This document shows positions 1-6,786 of a DNA stretch of 11,547 nt, one piece after another. The stretch lies in contig JAKSOJ010000021.1 of NCBI GenBank assembly GCA_024405645.1, positions 1 to 11,547 of the forward strand, read 5' to 3'. The notes under the pieces were generated by a model. It had not been told where the DNA came from and ran no database searches. It saw only the letters and a program-made list of their open reading frames with translations. Origin of the DNA: Phascolarctobacterium sp. (GTDB lineage: Bacteria > Bacillota > Negativicutes > Acidaminococcales > Acidaminococcaceae). Made by a program: the position numbers and the translations under genes. Numbering within the stretch: position 1 is the stretch's first letter; every line of letters begins with the position of its first letter.

Positions 1-315
1 ATTGATTTAATCGATGATGACAAAAATTATCAATTCTTAAAAGAGGAAATGGGTAAGATTTTCAAAACCAAAACTATGCGTGAATGGGAAAGTTTCCTCT
101 ATGGCAAGGATACCTGCGTAACTCCTGTTTTGAAATACGATGAAGCTTGTGAGTCTGAGCAAACAAAGGCTAATGAAATGGTATTGGATGTTCATGATGA
201 TGAACTTGGTGATTACAAGCTTCCTGGTTTTGCTATGAAGCTATCCAAAACTCCAGCTTCCATTAGAACAAGAGCTCCCTATTTGGGAGAACACAACGAA
301 GAAATTTTGAAATAG
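1..315 (+). CDS. CaiB/BaiF family III CoA-transferase, C-terminal fragment
   Basis: The reading frame is open from base 1 to the TAG at 313-315, so this is the last 104 codons of a gene that starts outside the window. The visible protein carries the C-terminal pattern of family III CoA-transferases: a helix with REW, then GKDTCVTPVL, then PGFAMKLSKTP followed by APYLGEHNEEIL. These enzymes move CoA between carboxylic acids, or racemise acyl-CoAs in the related Amacr branch, in the cytoplasm. The catalytic aspartate lies in the missing N-terminal part, so the acid substrate cannot be named. An ATG at 49 is internal and has no ribosome site that would make it the true start. The gene ends about 40 bp before a bidirectional hairpin at 353-394. 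Confidence 0.85.
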   Translation: MDLIDDDKNYQFLKEEMGKIFKTKTMREWESFLYGKDTCVTPVLKYDEACESEQTKANEMVLDVHDDELGDYKLPGFAMKLSKTPASIRTRAPYLGEHNEEILK

Positions 316-352
316 AACACGCGCTAAGCGATTTATACTGCGTTGTAACTAA

Positions 353-394
353 AAAGGCATGAGTCTGTACGTTTTAGTACTATCTCATGCCTTT
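353..394. terminator. Bidirectional intrinsic terminator between convergent genes
   Basis: Perfect 11-bp arms, AAAGGCATGAG at 353-363 and CTCATGCCTTT at 384-394, enclose a 20-base loop that holds a second small GTAC/GTAC pairing. On the minus strand the stem is followed by a run of five T, which suits the gene at 403-816. On the plus strand the tail is T-rich but shorter, and it serves the CoA-transferase end. The element sits exactly between two convergent genes. Confidence 0.8.
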
Positions 395-402
395 GTAATT
401 TA

Positions 403-816
403 TTAACATCTTACACCACACACGTCGCAGAATTTTGCTTCTTTGTGTATTCTTGCACCACATTCACTGCAAAATTTAGAGTTGGTGTTATCTAAAGTTT
501 GTTTAGGGGCTTGGCTTGGTTGCATTGCTGCCATATTCATCGTACCCATCATAGGCGGAGCTGCAAGTGGATTCATAGCCATGCTACCTCTATGCTCAAC
601 ATTTATTATTACATCATGGGATGGCATGGTGAAGCCATAGACTAGGGTGCTACCTTCATTGGGTAAGGAGATAAGCTTGACGTCAGACGAGGTTACATAG
701 GTGTCTACGTCTGTAACGAACCTTACCTTAAAGGTGATTTTTTCGCCTTCCTCGTAAAACTCCTTGGCAAGACCGTAATATTTATTGTTAGGTTTAATGG
801 TTAGCTTGTGTTTCAT
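403..816 (-). CDS. Small zinc-ribbon protein with beta-repeat-like N-terminus
   Basis: The protein has 137 residues and no signal peptide or membrane segment. Residues 1-75 resemble the divergent InlB-type bacterial repeat: an FTMP motif followed by HDVIINVE is the usual last strand of that fold. Residues 76-108 are a flexible linker rich in Met, Pro and Ala. The C-terminus is a zinc ribbon with C116-x2-C119-x10-C130-x2-C133, and the last residue is an additional Cys137. The ATG at 816 follows GAGGAG with about 7 bases between, a good ribosome site. The gene is alone between terminators. Zinc ribbons of this type usually sit on proteins of unknown role and may mediate protein or nucleic-acid contacts; no function can be assigned. 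The repeat-fold call is weaker than the zinc-ribbon call. Confidence 0.8.
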   Translation of the reverse strand: MKHKLTIKPNNKYYGLAKEFYEEGEKITFKVRFVTDVDTYVTSSDVKLISLPNEGSTLVYGFTMPSHDVIINVEHRGSMAMNPLAAPPMMGTMNMAAMQPSQAPKQTLDNTNSKFCSECGARIHKEAKFCDVCGVRC

Positions 817-978
817 AACTTACTCCTCTAGCATTAAGAATTGCTAGTCAACTTAACAGTCTATATTTGCTTATTAATTGTATCAGCATTTTCATCTTTA
901 ATAAAGTCGTGTTCATCTATAACTGTTATTATGTAGTAAGGTGCGGATGAAAATCAAGTGTTTATTATCGATACATAA

Positions 979-1008
979 AAAACCTCACTCCCGAAGAAGT
1001 GAGGTTTT
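979..1008 (-). terminator. Intrinsic terminator of the dehydrogenase gene
   Basis: Arms AAAACCTCACT (979-989) and AGTGAGGTTTT (998-1008) pair perfectly over 11 bp around an 8-base loop. Read on the minus strand, the stem runs into six consecutive T and lies 15 bp after the stop codon of the gene at 1023-2138. Confidence 0.85.
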
Positions 1009-1022
1009 AGTTTAAGCAAGAA

Positions 1023-2138
1023 TTATGCTTGATGTTCTTCTTTGTATTTTCTGCCCATTACGTTAACTTCGTGCATAATCTTGAAGAATTGTTCTTTGTT
1101 AACGCAAGCAGGTCTATGTTTCCAAGCAGCGCCATTTACGAACTTGGTAGACATAACTTCGAATTCATCTTCTTCGATTTCAATATCGTCGAAGCAGATA
1201 GGCAGGTTGAGGGAGTAGTTGAAGTCCATGAGCTTTTTAACCATATCCCAATCGCCATCATAAGCAACTTGAACCAGAGTACCAAGAGCAACAACTTCGC
1301 CATGGAGATGGTTGTGACCTTTTTTGGTAACGGTGGAACCATAGTATACGCAGTGTGCGAGCATGCTGTTATAGTAGTAGGAACCATCTTCGGTAGTGGT
1401 CAGGTTGGAAGCAAGACCAGTGGATACGATGATGTCAAGAATTACTTGAATGAGTTCGAAGCTGTTTTCATGGTTGCGGAAATCTTCCAGAGCTTTTTTA
1501 CCGAAGTTTAAGATAGGATCGGTGCAAACGCGGGAAATTTGTTGACCCATGAGAGTGGTGTGGAACAGATTGTCATATTTGGAAGCAAATACAACTTCGA
1601 ATTCCTTGCTCAGTGCGTCGCCAATGCCTGCCCAGAACAGAGGTTCCGGAGAATCAGCAATGATTGCAGTGTTGATGAAGCAATGGTTGCAGGGTTTAGT
1701 GGGGAAATTGCCGCGGAAAGAACCGCCAGGATAGTACATAATAGCTTGAGCAGAGTAAGCTGCGCAGTTAGAACCAACGGTCGGGAAGGTGAACAGGGGC
1801 TTATCAAGAAGATGAGCTGCATATTTAACGGTATCGATTGCACGACCACCGCCAACAGCAAACAGGATATCAGCCTCTTGTACTACAGGAATATCCATCA
1901 GCATATGGCTGTTTTCATGGGTGCATTCTCCGCCGTACCAGATGAAGTCAAGAATTTTCAGGTCGGAGTCTTTAACGCCATCGATAATAGCTTGTTTAGC
2001 TTTTTCTAATGCGGTTTTACCACCGATTACAACTACCTTTTTGCCTAAGAAACGAGCAGCATGGGGGATTTGGTTGTAGCAATCAGCGCCGATAGAGTAA
2101 GAAGATAAATTTACAGTGTAATTGGTTGTGTTAATCAT
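1023..2138 (-). CDS. Iron-containing alcohol dehydrogenase, GldA-like
   Basis: This 371-residue cytoplasmic enzyme belongs to the Fe-ADH/glycerol dehydrogenase family, which reduces or oxidises alcohols with NAD(P). The nucleotide-binding N-terminal domain shows GGGRAIDTVK at 96-105, the family GGGxxxDxxK motif, and PTVGS at 119-123. The metal site is intact: D174 in GIGDALSKEFE, H262 in LAHCVYYG and H279 in LHGE match the Asp-His-His triad of glycerol dehydrogenase. Length is normal for GldA. I start it at the ATG at 2138 because AGGAG lies 7 bases upstream; an in-frame TTG at 2153 would overlap that ribosome site. After PTVGS the usual ST.AP.S stretch is replaced by NCAAYSAQ, and nearby residues are Cys-rich (C125, C150, C153), so the substrate may not be glycerol. 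It is monocistronic. Confidence 0.85.
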   Translation of the reverse strand: MINTTNYTVNLSSYSIGADCYNQIPHAARFLGKKVVVIGGKTALEKAKQAIIDGVKDSDLKILDFIWYGGECTHENSHMLMDIPVVQEADILFAVGGGRAIDTVKYAAHLLDKPLFTFPTVGSNCAAYSAQAIMYYPGGSFRGNFPTKPCNHCFINTAIIADSPEPLFWAGIGDALSKEFEVVFASKYDNLFHTTLMGQQISRVCTDPILNFGKKALEDFRNHENSFELIQVILDIIVSTGLASNLTTTEDGSYYYNSMLAHCVYYGSTVTKKGHNHLHGEVVALGTLVQVAYDGDWDMVKKLMDFNYSLNLPICFDDIEIEEDEFEVMSTKFVNGAAWKHRPACVNKEQFFKIMHEVNVMGRKYKEEHQA

Positions 2139-2204
2139 GCTTATTCTCCTCAAAATTTACTAGCATTTTCGTCAACAAGAAAAGGAATTCAGGACACTCC
2201 TCTT

Positions 2205-2247
2205 CTATTATACTAATAGTATACCACAAGATTTAATAGTATACTAT
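2205..2247. promoter_or_regulatory. Direct repeats and palindrome upstream of the dehydrogenase
   Basis: The 11-mer TAATAGTATAC occurs at 2214-2224 and again at 2234-2244, exactly 20 bp apart. The second copy lies in a perfect 12-bp palindrome, ATAGTATACTAT (2236-2247). The first copy overlaps CTATTA-N3-TAATAG (2205-2219). On the minus strand the cluster also contains a TATAAT (2212-2207) that could be the -10 of the dehydrogenase gene, although no good -35 stands 17 bp before it. The arrangement fits an operator for a dimeric regulator. The rest of the 298-bp gap is AT-rich, with the ABC-operon promoter near its right end. Confidence 0.45.
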
Positions 2248-2345
2248 ATATTGTGTGGAAATTTACTAAATAACTGTTTAAAAACCCAATTTTTAAATGA
2301 TTTTTTGATAATAATAAAAATTTTTCAAATCGACTTATTTTCTGC

Positions 2346-2374
2346 TTTACAAATTTAACTAACTAAAGTATAAT
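2346..2374 (+). promoter_or_regulatory. Sigma-70-type promoter of the amino-acid ABC operon
   Basis: A -35 box TTTACA (2346-2351) and a consensus -10 box TATAAT (2369-2374) are separated by the ideal 17 bp. Transcription should begin near 2381, giving a leader of about 55 bases before the binding-protein gene. Confidence 0.8.
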
Positions 2375-2436
2375 AGGTTACGTGATTAAACTCCGTCAAT
2401 ATTAGATGGTGAAAATAAGAAAGGTGTGTAATTATT

Positions 2437-3246
2437 ATGAAAAAATATTTAGTTGGTATTTTAGGTGTAGCAATGATGGTTGCTATGGTAGGCTGCGGTG
2501 GCGGCGATCAAAAGAAAGCTCCTGAAAAGAAAGCAGAACCTGCTCAAAAAATCGTTATCGGCTTAGACGACAACTTTGCTCCTATGGGTTTCCGTGATAA
2601 AGACAACAAAATCGTTGGTCTTGACATCGACCTGGCTCGTGAAGCTTGCAAACGTGCTAATTTGAATCCTGAATTCAAAGCTATCGATTGGGGCGCTAAA
2701 GAAGCTGAAATCAAATCCAAACGTATCGACGCTATTTGGAACTGCTTCACCGTTAACCCTGAACGTGAAAAAGTATATGGCTTGTCCAAACCTTACCTCA
2801 ACAATGCTCAAATGATCGTTGTTCGTAAAGGCGACAAGATTGTTGATAAAGCTGGTCTTGCTGGCAAAATCGTAGGTGTTCAAGACGACTCCACTGGCGA
2901 TTACATCCTGACCAAACGTGATGAAGCTCTTGGCAAGACTTTAAAGAAACTTAACAAATATGCAGATTTCCCTGCAGCTTATCTTGACCTCGACAACAAA
3001 CGTATCGATTGCATCATCGCTGACGCAGTTCTCGCATATGACACCAACAAAAAACAACCTGGCAAATATGAAGTTATGCCCAATCCTCTGGCTGACGAAG
3101 TTGTTGCAGTAGCATTCCGCAAAGACGACAAAGAACTCATCGCTAAGATTGATAAAGCTTTGGACGAAATGAAGAAAGACGGCACCGCAAAGAAGATTTG
3201 CGAACAATGGTTAGGCGCCGACATGATCAAATACGAAAAGAAATAA
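2437..3246 (+). CDS. Polar amino-acid ABC transporter substrate-binding lipoprotein
   Basis: A 269-residue family 3 solute-binding protein (SBP_bac_3) that captures an amino acid outside the cytoplasmic membrane and delivers it to the permease encoded next. Residues 1-19 are a lipoprotein signal ending in VG before the lipid-modified C20, followed by a Lys/Glu-rich tether. The two-lobed domain starts at about residue 38. R110 in NPEREK is the family arginine that binds the substrate carboxylate; DDSTGD (150-155) and D196 in IIADAV fit the other backbone contacts. The ATG follows AAAGGTG by 10 bases. Codon choice is regular (GAC, ATC, CGT, CTT preferred), as in abundant proteins. The exact ligand (glutamate, cystine, basic amino acid) cannot be read from the sequence. 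Confidence 0.92.
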   Translation: MKKYLVGILGVAMMVAMVGCGGGDQKKAPEKKAEPAQKIVIGLDDNFAPMGFRDKDNKIVGLDIDLAREACKRANLNPEFKAIDWGAKEAEIKSKRIDAIWNCFTVNPEREKVYGLSKPYLNNAQMIVVRKGDKIVDKAGLAGKIVGVQDDSTGDYILTKRDEALGKTLKKLNKYADFPAAYLDLDNKRIDCIIADAVLAYDTNKKQPGKYEVMPNPLADEVVAVAFRKDDKELIAKIDKALDEMKKDGTAKKICEQWLGADMIKYEKK

Positions 3247-3265
3247 TTCGTAAAAATAACTTCTC

Positions 3266-3290
3266 AAGGGACCGAGGTTCTCGGTCCCTT
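3266..3290 (+). terminator. Intercistronic hairpin between binding-protein and permease genes
   Basis: An 11-bp perfect stem, AAGGGACCGAG (3266-3276) with CTCGGTCCCTT (3280-3290), closes a 3-base loop. It is followed by ATTTGAATTT rather than a solid T run. It probably acts as a leaky terminator or as a 3' stabiliser that keeps binding-protein mRNA more abundant than the permease and ATPase message. No new promoter is evident before 3319. Confidence 0.7.
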
Positions 3291-3318
3291 ATTTGAATTT
3301 ATATGATTAGGTGAAAAA

Positions 3319-3966
3319 ATGGACTATGTAATCTATATAATCCCACAAATGATTGCTGGTATTGGAGTCAGCTTGAATATTTTTGTTCTGACTCTTTTAT
3401 TTGCTATTCCTTTGGGCTTTTTAATGGCCTTGGGCCGCTTGAGCAAAATTCAGCCTATTAGGAAAGCAGTAGAGTTCTACGTATGGCTTATGCGTGGCAC
3501 TCCTTTAATGCTGCAATTATTCTTCTTCTATTTCGCTTTGCCGGCAGTGGGAATTCTTTTGAGCGATTTTAATGCTGCAATCGTAGCTTTCGTTTTTAAC
3601 TATAGTGCATATTTCTGCGAAATCTTCCGCAGTGGCATTGGTGCTATTCCTAAAGGACAATACGAAGCAGCACATACTCTTGGTATGAGCTATACTCAAA
3701 CCATGCGTCGCATTATTTTGCCCCAGGTAGTTCGTATCGTACTTCCTCCTGTTAGTAATGAAACCATTACTTTGGTTAAGGATACCTCCTTGGTATATGT
3801 TTTGGCCATGAACGACCTCATGCGTACTACTCGTAACCTGGTACAACGCGACTTCAATATGACGCCATTTTTAGTTGCTGCAGCCTTCTATCTCTTTGCA
3901 ACCTTCATTTTAACAGAGATTTTTAATCGCATTGAAAAGAAATACAGCAAGCATGTACAACAATAA
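3319..3966 (+). CDS. Polar amino-acid ABC transporter permease
   Basis: A 215-residue HisM/GlnP-type inner-membrane subunit with about five hydrophobic helices. RGTPLMLQLFF (59-69) is the family signature after the first cytoplasmic loop, and E116-A117-A118 followed by HTLGMSYTQTMRRIILPQ is the EAA loop that docks on the ATPase. A homodimer of this protein would form the channel, because only one permease gene is present. TAGGTG lies 5 bases before the ATG. The gene follows the binding protein after a hairpin and precedes the ATPase by 13 bp, so they are co-transcribed. Confidence 0.93.
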   Translation: MDYVIYIIPQMIAGIGVSLNIFVLTLLFAIPLGFLMALGRLSKIQPIRKAVEFYVWLMRGTPLMLQLFFFYFALPAVGILLSDFNAAIVAFVFNYSAYFCEIFRSGIGAIPKGQYEAAHTLGMSYTQTMRRIILPQVVRIVLPPVSNETITLVKDTSLVYVLAMNDLMRTTRNLVQRDFNMTPFLVAAAFYLFATFILTEIFNRIEKKYSKHVQQ

Positions 3967-3979
3967 GAGGTAGAATAAA

Positions 3980-4744
3980 ATGGCAGATGTAAAGGTTAAA
4001 ATTAGAAATTTAAAAAAGTCCTATGGTAATCTTGAGGTTATCAAGGGCATTGATTTAGATATTTGCGAGGGCGAGGTAATTGCACTTGTAGGTCCTTCTG
4101 GCTGCGGTAAATCTACCTTTTTGAGATGTATCAACAAGCTGGAGGATGTAACTGGTGGTTCCATCGTTATCGAAGGCATGACTCTTTGCGAAGAGAAAAA
4201 TGGTAAGGTTCATTATGCTCCGGAGCAAGAGGTTCGTAAAATTGTTTCTCATACCGGTATGGTATTCCAACAATTTAATCTTTTCCCGCATATGACTGTA
4301 CTGGAAAACCTTATCGAAGCACCAATACAAGTGCAAAAACGTAATCCTCAAGAATGCATAGTAGAGGCTAGGGAATTACTTAAAAAGGTTGGCCTTGCAG
4401 ATAAGGAAAACGCATATCCTTCTCAATTGTCCGGTGGTCAACAACAACGTGTAGCTATTGCTCGTGGCTTGGCTATGAACCCAGGTGTAATGCTGTTTGA
4501 TGAACCAACCTCCGCACTTGACCCTGAGCTCACCGTAGAAGTTCTGAAGATTATGCAAGAGCTTGCTGCAGAAAAGATGACCATGGTAGTTGTAACTCAC
4601 GAAATGGGCTTTGCTCGCGACGTTGCTAGCAAGGTAATCTTCATTGATGAGGGCATTATCAAGGAACAGGGCGATCCTCACGAAGTATTCGGTAATCCTA
4701 AGAGCGAACGTTTGAGACAATTCCTCAAGGTATTGCTCAAGTAA
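3980..4744 (+). CDS. Polar amino-acid ABC transporter ATP-binding protein
   Basis: A 254-residue GlnQ/HisP-type ATPase that powers the importer from the cytoplasmic side. All motifs are present: A-loop Y15, Walker [10 protein letters not shown] (38-46), Q-loop around Q97-Q98, signature LSGGQ (150-154), Walker B with catalytic E175 (MLFDEP), D-loop SALD, and switch H207. Length is normal for the family. AGAGGT stands 8 bases before the ATG, and the gap from the permease stop is 13 bp. The operon ends at the hairpin 4772-4803. Confidence 0.95.
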   Translation: MADVKVKIRNLKKSYGNLEVIKGIDLDICEGEVIALVGPSGCGKSTFLRCINKLEDVTGGSIVIEGMTLCEEKNGKVHYAPEQEVRKIVSHTGMVFQQFNLFPHMTVLENLIEAPIQVQKRNPQECIVEARELLKKVGLADKENAYPSQLSGGQQQRVAIARGLAMNPGVMLFDEPTSALDPELTVEVLKIMQELAAEKMTMVVVTHEMGFARDVASKVIFIDEGIIKEQGDPHEVFGNPKSERLRQFLKVLLK

Positions 4745-4771
4745 TAACATGTTGATAATTTAGTTAAATAG

Positions 4772-4803
4772 AAAACTCACTACGCTTTTTGTAGTGAGTT
4801 TTT
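4772..4803. terminator. Bidirectional terminator after the ABC operon
   Basis: Arms AAAACTCACTAC (4772-4783) and GTAGTGAGTTTT (4791-4802) form a 12-bp perfect stem with a 7-base loop, followed by T-rich sequence on the plus strand. On the minus strand it also has a T-rich exit and lies just after the stop of the gene at 4808-5023, so it serves both convergent units. Confidence 0.88.
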
Positions 4804-4807
4804 CTTT

Positions 4808-5023
4808 TTACACATCTTTGTTTTTTGTAGTGAGTTTTACATATTGGAAGGTATCCATAAATAGGTTACCGTTTTCACCTCTGTGAGGGAAATATTTACA
4901 GGTGTTCGATTGTCTATTTTCTATAATTCTATGATAAAAATTACCATCAACTTTCTTGAGAAATTCTTTAAGCTTGGCTTCTTCCAACTGGTCATCAAAA
5001 ATAATTTTCATAGCTATACTCAT
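4808..5023 (-). CDS. Small protein of unknown function, paralogue of 6943-7173
   Basis: I do not recognise this 71-residue protein. It is soluble and charged: a predicted helix MKIIFDDQLEEAKLKEFLKK, then a short segment VDGNFYHRIIE, a KYFP turn, a GENG turn, and a C-terminal strand with YVKL. The product of 6943-7173 has the same order of elements (EFLKK, DG, YHR, IE, R, FP, GE.G, YVKL), with about 30 identities over roughly 63 aligned positions by hand count. The shared pattern makes it very likely to be a real gene. The ATG at 5023 follows AGGGAAG; the in-frame ATG at 5011 aligns better with the paralogue but lacks a ribosome site at the right distance. It converges on the ABC operon. The last codons lie in a copy of the terminator arm (4822-4838), so the C-terminal tail TTKNKDV may have been acquired that way. 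Confidence 0.72.
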   Translation of the reverse strand: MSIAMKIIFDDQLEEAKLKEFLKKVDGNFYHRIIENRQSNTCKYFPHRGENGNLFMDTFQYVKLTTKNKDV

Positions 5024-5083
5024 TTTGCATTACTTCCCTTCTGATGTGTTTATATGATTTATTATTTATCAAATTCTGTGAAG

Positions 5084-5129
5084 ATTATACTACTTATTCT
5101 TTTATGCATAAAATATCGATTACGCATAA
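5084..5129 (-). promoter_or_regulatory. Promoter and palindromes upstream of small gene 4808-5023
   Basis: On the minus strand a TATAAT stands at 5089-5084. Around its weak -35 position is a perfect 14-bp palindrome, TTTTATGCATAAAA (5100-5113), followed 18 bp centre-to-centre by a near palindrome TTACGCATAA (5120-5129). A regulator bound there would sit directly against RNA polymerase. Confidence 0.45.
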
Positions 5130-5188
5130 GAAATATTCTCAAATCAATTATTGATTTATATTAATGTAATTTTAGGAATACAAAAAAA

Positions 5189-5225
5189 CCAGTTCTTACT
5201 AAATGTCCCGAAAAGTAAGAACTGG
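5189..5225 (-). terminator. Intrinsic terminator of small gene 5261-5440
   Basis: Perfect 12-bp arms CCAGTTCTTACT (5189-5200) and AGTAAGAACTGG (5214-5225) enclose a 13-base loop. On the minus strand the stem runs into seven T. The plus-strand side is also T-rich, so it would work in both directions. Confidence 0.85.
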
Positions 5226-5260
5226 CTTTTTGTTGTTTTCTATTTAAAGGAGGAGGTCCA

Positions 5261-5440
5261 TTATTTTTTTGCTAGTGCTTCTATAGAGGCTTTGGAAAGG
5301 CGTACGCCTTGGTAATTGCTAAGGAAATCTTGGTAACGTTTTCTATCATGAGGAAAAATCATGGCCTCAGCAATACGAGATTTTTTCAAATTTTCAAGGA
5401 TAGCATTTTCGCGTTCTTCATCTTTGTGGAATACTTTCAT
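5261..5440 (-). CDS. Small charged hypothetical protein
   Basis: A 59-residue protein that I do not recognise. It is rich in Lys, Arg and Glu, with a predicted N-terminal helix (EERENAILENLKKSRIAEA), a central IFPHDRKRYQDFLSNY segment and a C-terminal helix SKASIEALAKK. There is no signal peptide or membrane segment. The ATG at 5440 has AAGGAG 9 bases upstream; an in-frame TTG at 5449 would abut the ribosome site and is unlikely. The gene has its own terminator at 5189-5225. The opening MKVF and the helix ending in LKK vaguely recall the product of 4808-5023, but I cannot align the rest. The size and composition would fit a small regulator or a remnant domain. Confidence 0.6.
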   Translation of the reverse strand: MKVFHKDEERENAILENLKKSRIAEAMIFPHDRKRYQDFLSNYQGVRLSKASIEALAKK

Positions 5441-5541
5441 ATTACTCAACTCCTTACGACTAATAAAAATGTTTTAAGTGAATTTGTTTTAAATTCGTTG
5501 GGTAAAATATACACCATATTCCACAAAAATAAAAATACACG

Positions 5542-5562
5542 ATGCGCATAGCATTTATGCTA
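5542..5562. promoter_or_regulatory. Overlapping palindromes upstream of small gene 5261-5440
   Basis: ATGCGCAT (5542-5549) is an 8-bp palindrome, and it abuts TAGCAT-N2-ATGCTA (5549-5562). They lie about 100 bp before the ATG of the minus-strand gene 5261-5440. The ATGCGCAT core resembles boxes near the two other small genes. No convincing -35/-10 pair was found; TATATT at 5511-5506 on the minus strand is the best -10 candidate. Confidence 0.3.
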
Positions 5563-5651
5563 AATATTCAGTTCTATAACAAAATATATGAAATTAGAAT
5601 AACCTTGCTTCGCTTACGAATTTAATTATTCCAACATAGCATAAGTGCTTC

Positions 5652-6584
5652 CTAAACAATCTCGTTCTTAAGAATTTCATCTAAGTTGCACACCTGTTGT
5701 GAATTTCTTGTTTTAGCATAGTATTTTAAAAAATGCTGTGCTGCTACGGATAAAGGTCTGTCTTTAACTTTGACTACAGTTTTATATAAATCAACATCGA
5801 TATCTTCTATTCTTTTAACAACACATTCTTCTGCTATTTCCTCGTTGTGTTCTATAGGACAAATAGCAACAGCAGCTTGCTCCTTAGCCCACTGCAACGC
5901 ACTTTGGCGAGATGTGCTTACACAAATAATGTTGGGAACGAGTGACTGCTTTTCGCAAGCATCTTTAAATATTTGTACACATCCGTTGGAAATGCTAAGG
6001 GGAATGTCCTCTAGATCTCTAAGTCGAACTGTATCCTTACTATTATCCAACCATACAGAATCTTTATGATAAACAACAACAAGCTCTTCATCTCTGCGAA
6101 ACAGTACCTCGAAATTTTCTTGATTTCTCAAAGGAGTACTGAGAATGCCAATTTCGGTTATGCCATTTAAAAGCTGTTGGGATTGTTCATCAATACTTGC
6201 CTCGAATAATTCACAGGTAATTTTGGGATATAGCTGTACGAAGTTCTTTAAAGAGCTTTTAATAAATAAGTTTGTTCTGGAACTTGTAATGCTAAAACGA
6301 AGAGTACCTCTAACGCCACCCATGATGCTATTGATTTCTGTTCTAGCCAAATCGTCAAGGGAACAAATATACTTCGCTTTTTGGTAAAGGACTCTTCCTG
6401 CTTCTGTTAACAAAAGCTGTCTGCTTCCTCGGTTGGTTATGATCAGCTTCGCACCAAAATAGTTTTCCAAATTTCGCAATTGCTTACTTAAAGCTGGCTG
6501 AGCTACATGAACACATTCGGAAGCACTGGTAAAACTACCAGATTCTACAACTGCTAAAAAATTTCTATAACAATCTATATCCAT
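5652..6584 (-). CDS. LysR-family transcriptional regulator
   Basis: A 310-residue LTTR of normal length. Residues 1-60 hold the winged helix-turn-helix: FLAVVESGSFTSASE, then AQPALSKQLRNLE as the recognition region, and LLLTEAGRVLY at the wing. From about residue 90 follows the periplasmic-binding-like effector domain (GTLRFSIT, IGILSTPL, ELVVVYHKD). The effector is unknown. The gene is divergent from the small-protein/SLC13 operon at 6943-8483, the standard layout for an LTTR and its target, so an organic-acid inducer is plausible. The ATG at 6584 follows AAAGGAG by about 12 bases, and a promoter is visible at 6643-6671. No strong terminator follows; only a weak structure (about 5597-5631) is seen. 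Confidence 0.93.
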   Translation of the reverse strand: MDIDCYRNFLAVVESGSFTSASECVHVAQPALSKQLRNLENYFGAKLIITNRGSRQLLLTEAGRVLYQKAKYICSLDDLARTEINSIMGGVRGTLRFSITSSRTNLFIKSSLKNFVQLYPKITCELFEASIDEQSQQLLNGITEIGILSTPLRNQENFEVLFRRDEELVVVYHKDSVWLDNSKDTVRLRDLEDIPLSISNGCVQIFKDACEKQSLVPNIICVSTSRQSALQWAKEQAAVAICPIEHNEEIAEECVVKRIEDIDVDLYKTVVKVKDRPLSVAAQHFLKYYAKTRNSQQVCNLDEILKNEIV

Positions 6585-6607
6585 ACTGTTATGGAACTCC
6601 TTTCTGC

Positions 6608-6624
6608 AAGATATTGAATATCTT
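6608..6624. promoter_or_regulatory. Perfect palindrome in the lysR leader
   Basis: AAGATATT-G-AATATCTT is an 8-1-8 perfect inverted repeat. It lies between the predicted lysR transcription start (about 6636) and the ribosome site. A one-base spacer is too short for an RNA loop without unpairing, so a DNA operator is more likely than an RNA hairpin. Confidence 0.45.
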
Positions 6625-6642
6625 TAAAATTATTATGTTGTA

Positions 6643-6671
6643 ATTTTAACATATTCAAAATTCGACCTCAA
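6643..6671 (-). promoter_or_regulatory. Predicted lysR promoter
   Basis: On the minus strand, TTGAGG (6671-6666) and TAAAAT (6648-6643) are separated by exactly 17 bp. Transcription would start near 6636, leaving a leader of about 50 bases before the lysR ATG at 6584. Confidence 0.6.
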
Positions 6672-6723
6672 TATCAATAATCAAAACTAATTAGGAATTA
6701 ATTACAAATTTGGCATATAAATA

Positions 6724-6760
6724 ATTCCTTTATGGAATAAATATAACTTTATGGTTATAT
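6724..6760. promoter_or_regulatory. Two inverted repeats sharing the core CTTTATGG
   Basis: ATTCC-N5-GGAAT (6724-6738) and ATATAAC-N6-GTTATAT (6741-6760) each enclose the same octamer CTTTATGG (6728-6735 and 6747-6754), with the copies 19 bp apart. They lie in the middle of the lysR/SLC13 intergenic region, a likely place for LysR binding. Confidence 0.4.
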
Positions 6761-6786
6761 AATTCATTCCAAAACACATTTTCTCA

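Noticed and set aside
1029..2009. Long plus-strand open frames opposite the dehydrogenase gene
   Set aside because: They are antisense shadows of a gene with conserved family motifs; they lack ribosome sites, and their translations have no recognisable domains.
2154..2436. Possible riboswitch in the gap before the ABC operon
   Set aside because: The transcribed leader after the promoter at 2346-2374 is only about 55 bases and shows no conserved aptamer-like stem set.
5597..5631. Weak stem GAATAA/TTATTC after lysR as a terminator
   Set aside because: Only six AT-rich outer pairs plus a small inner stem, and no T run; too weak to list as a terminator.
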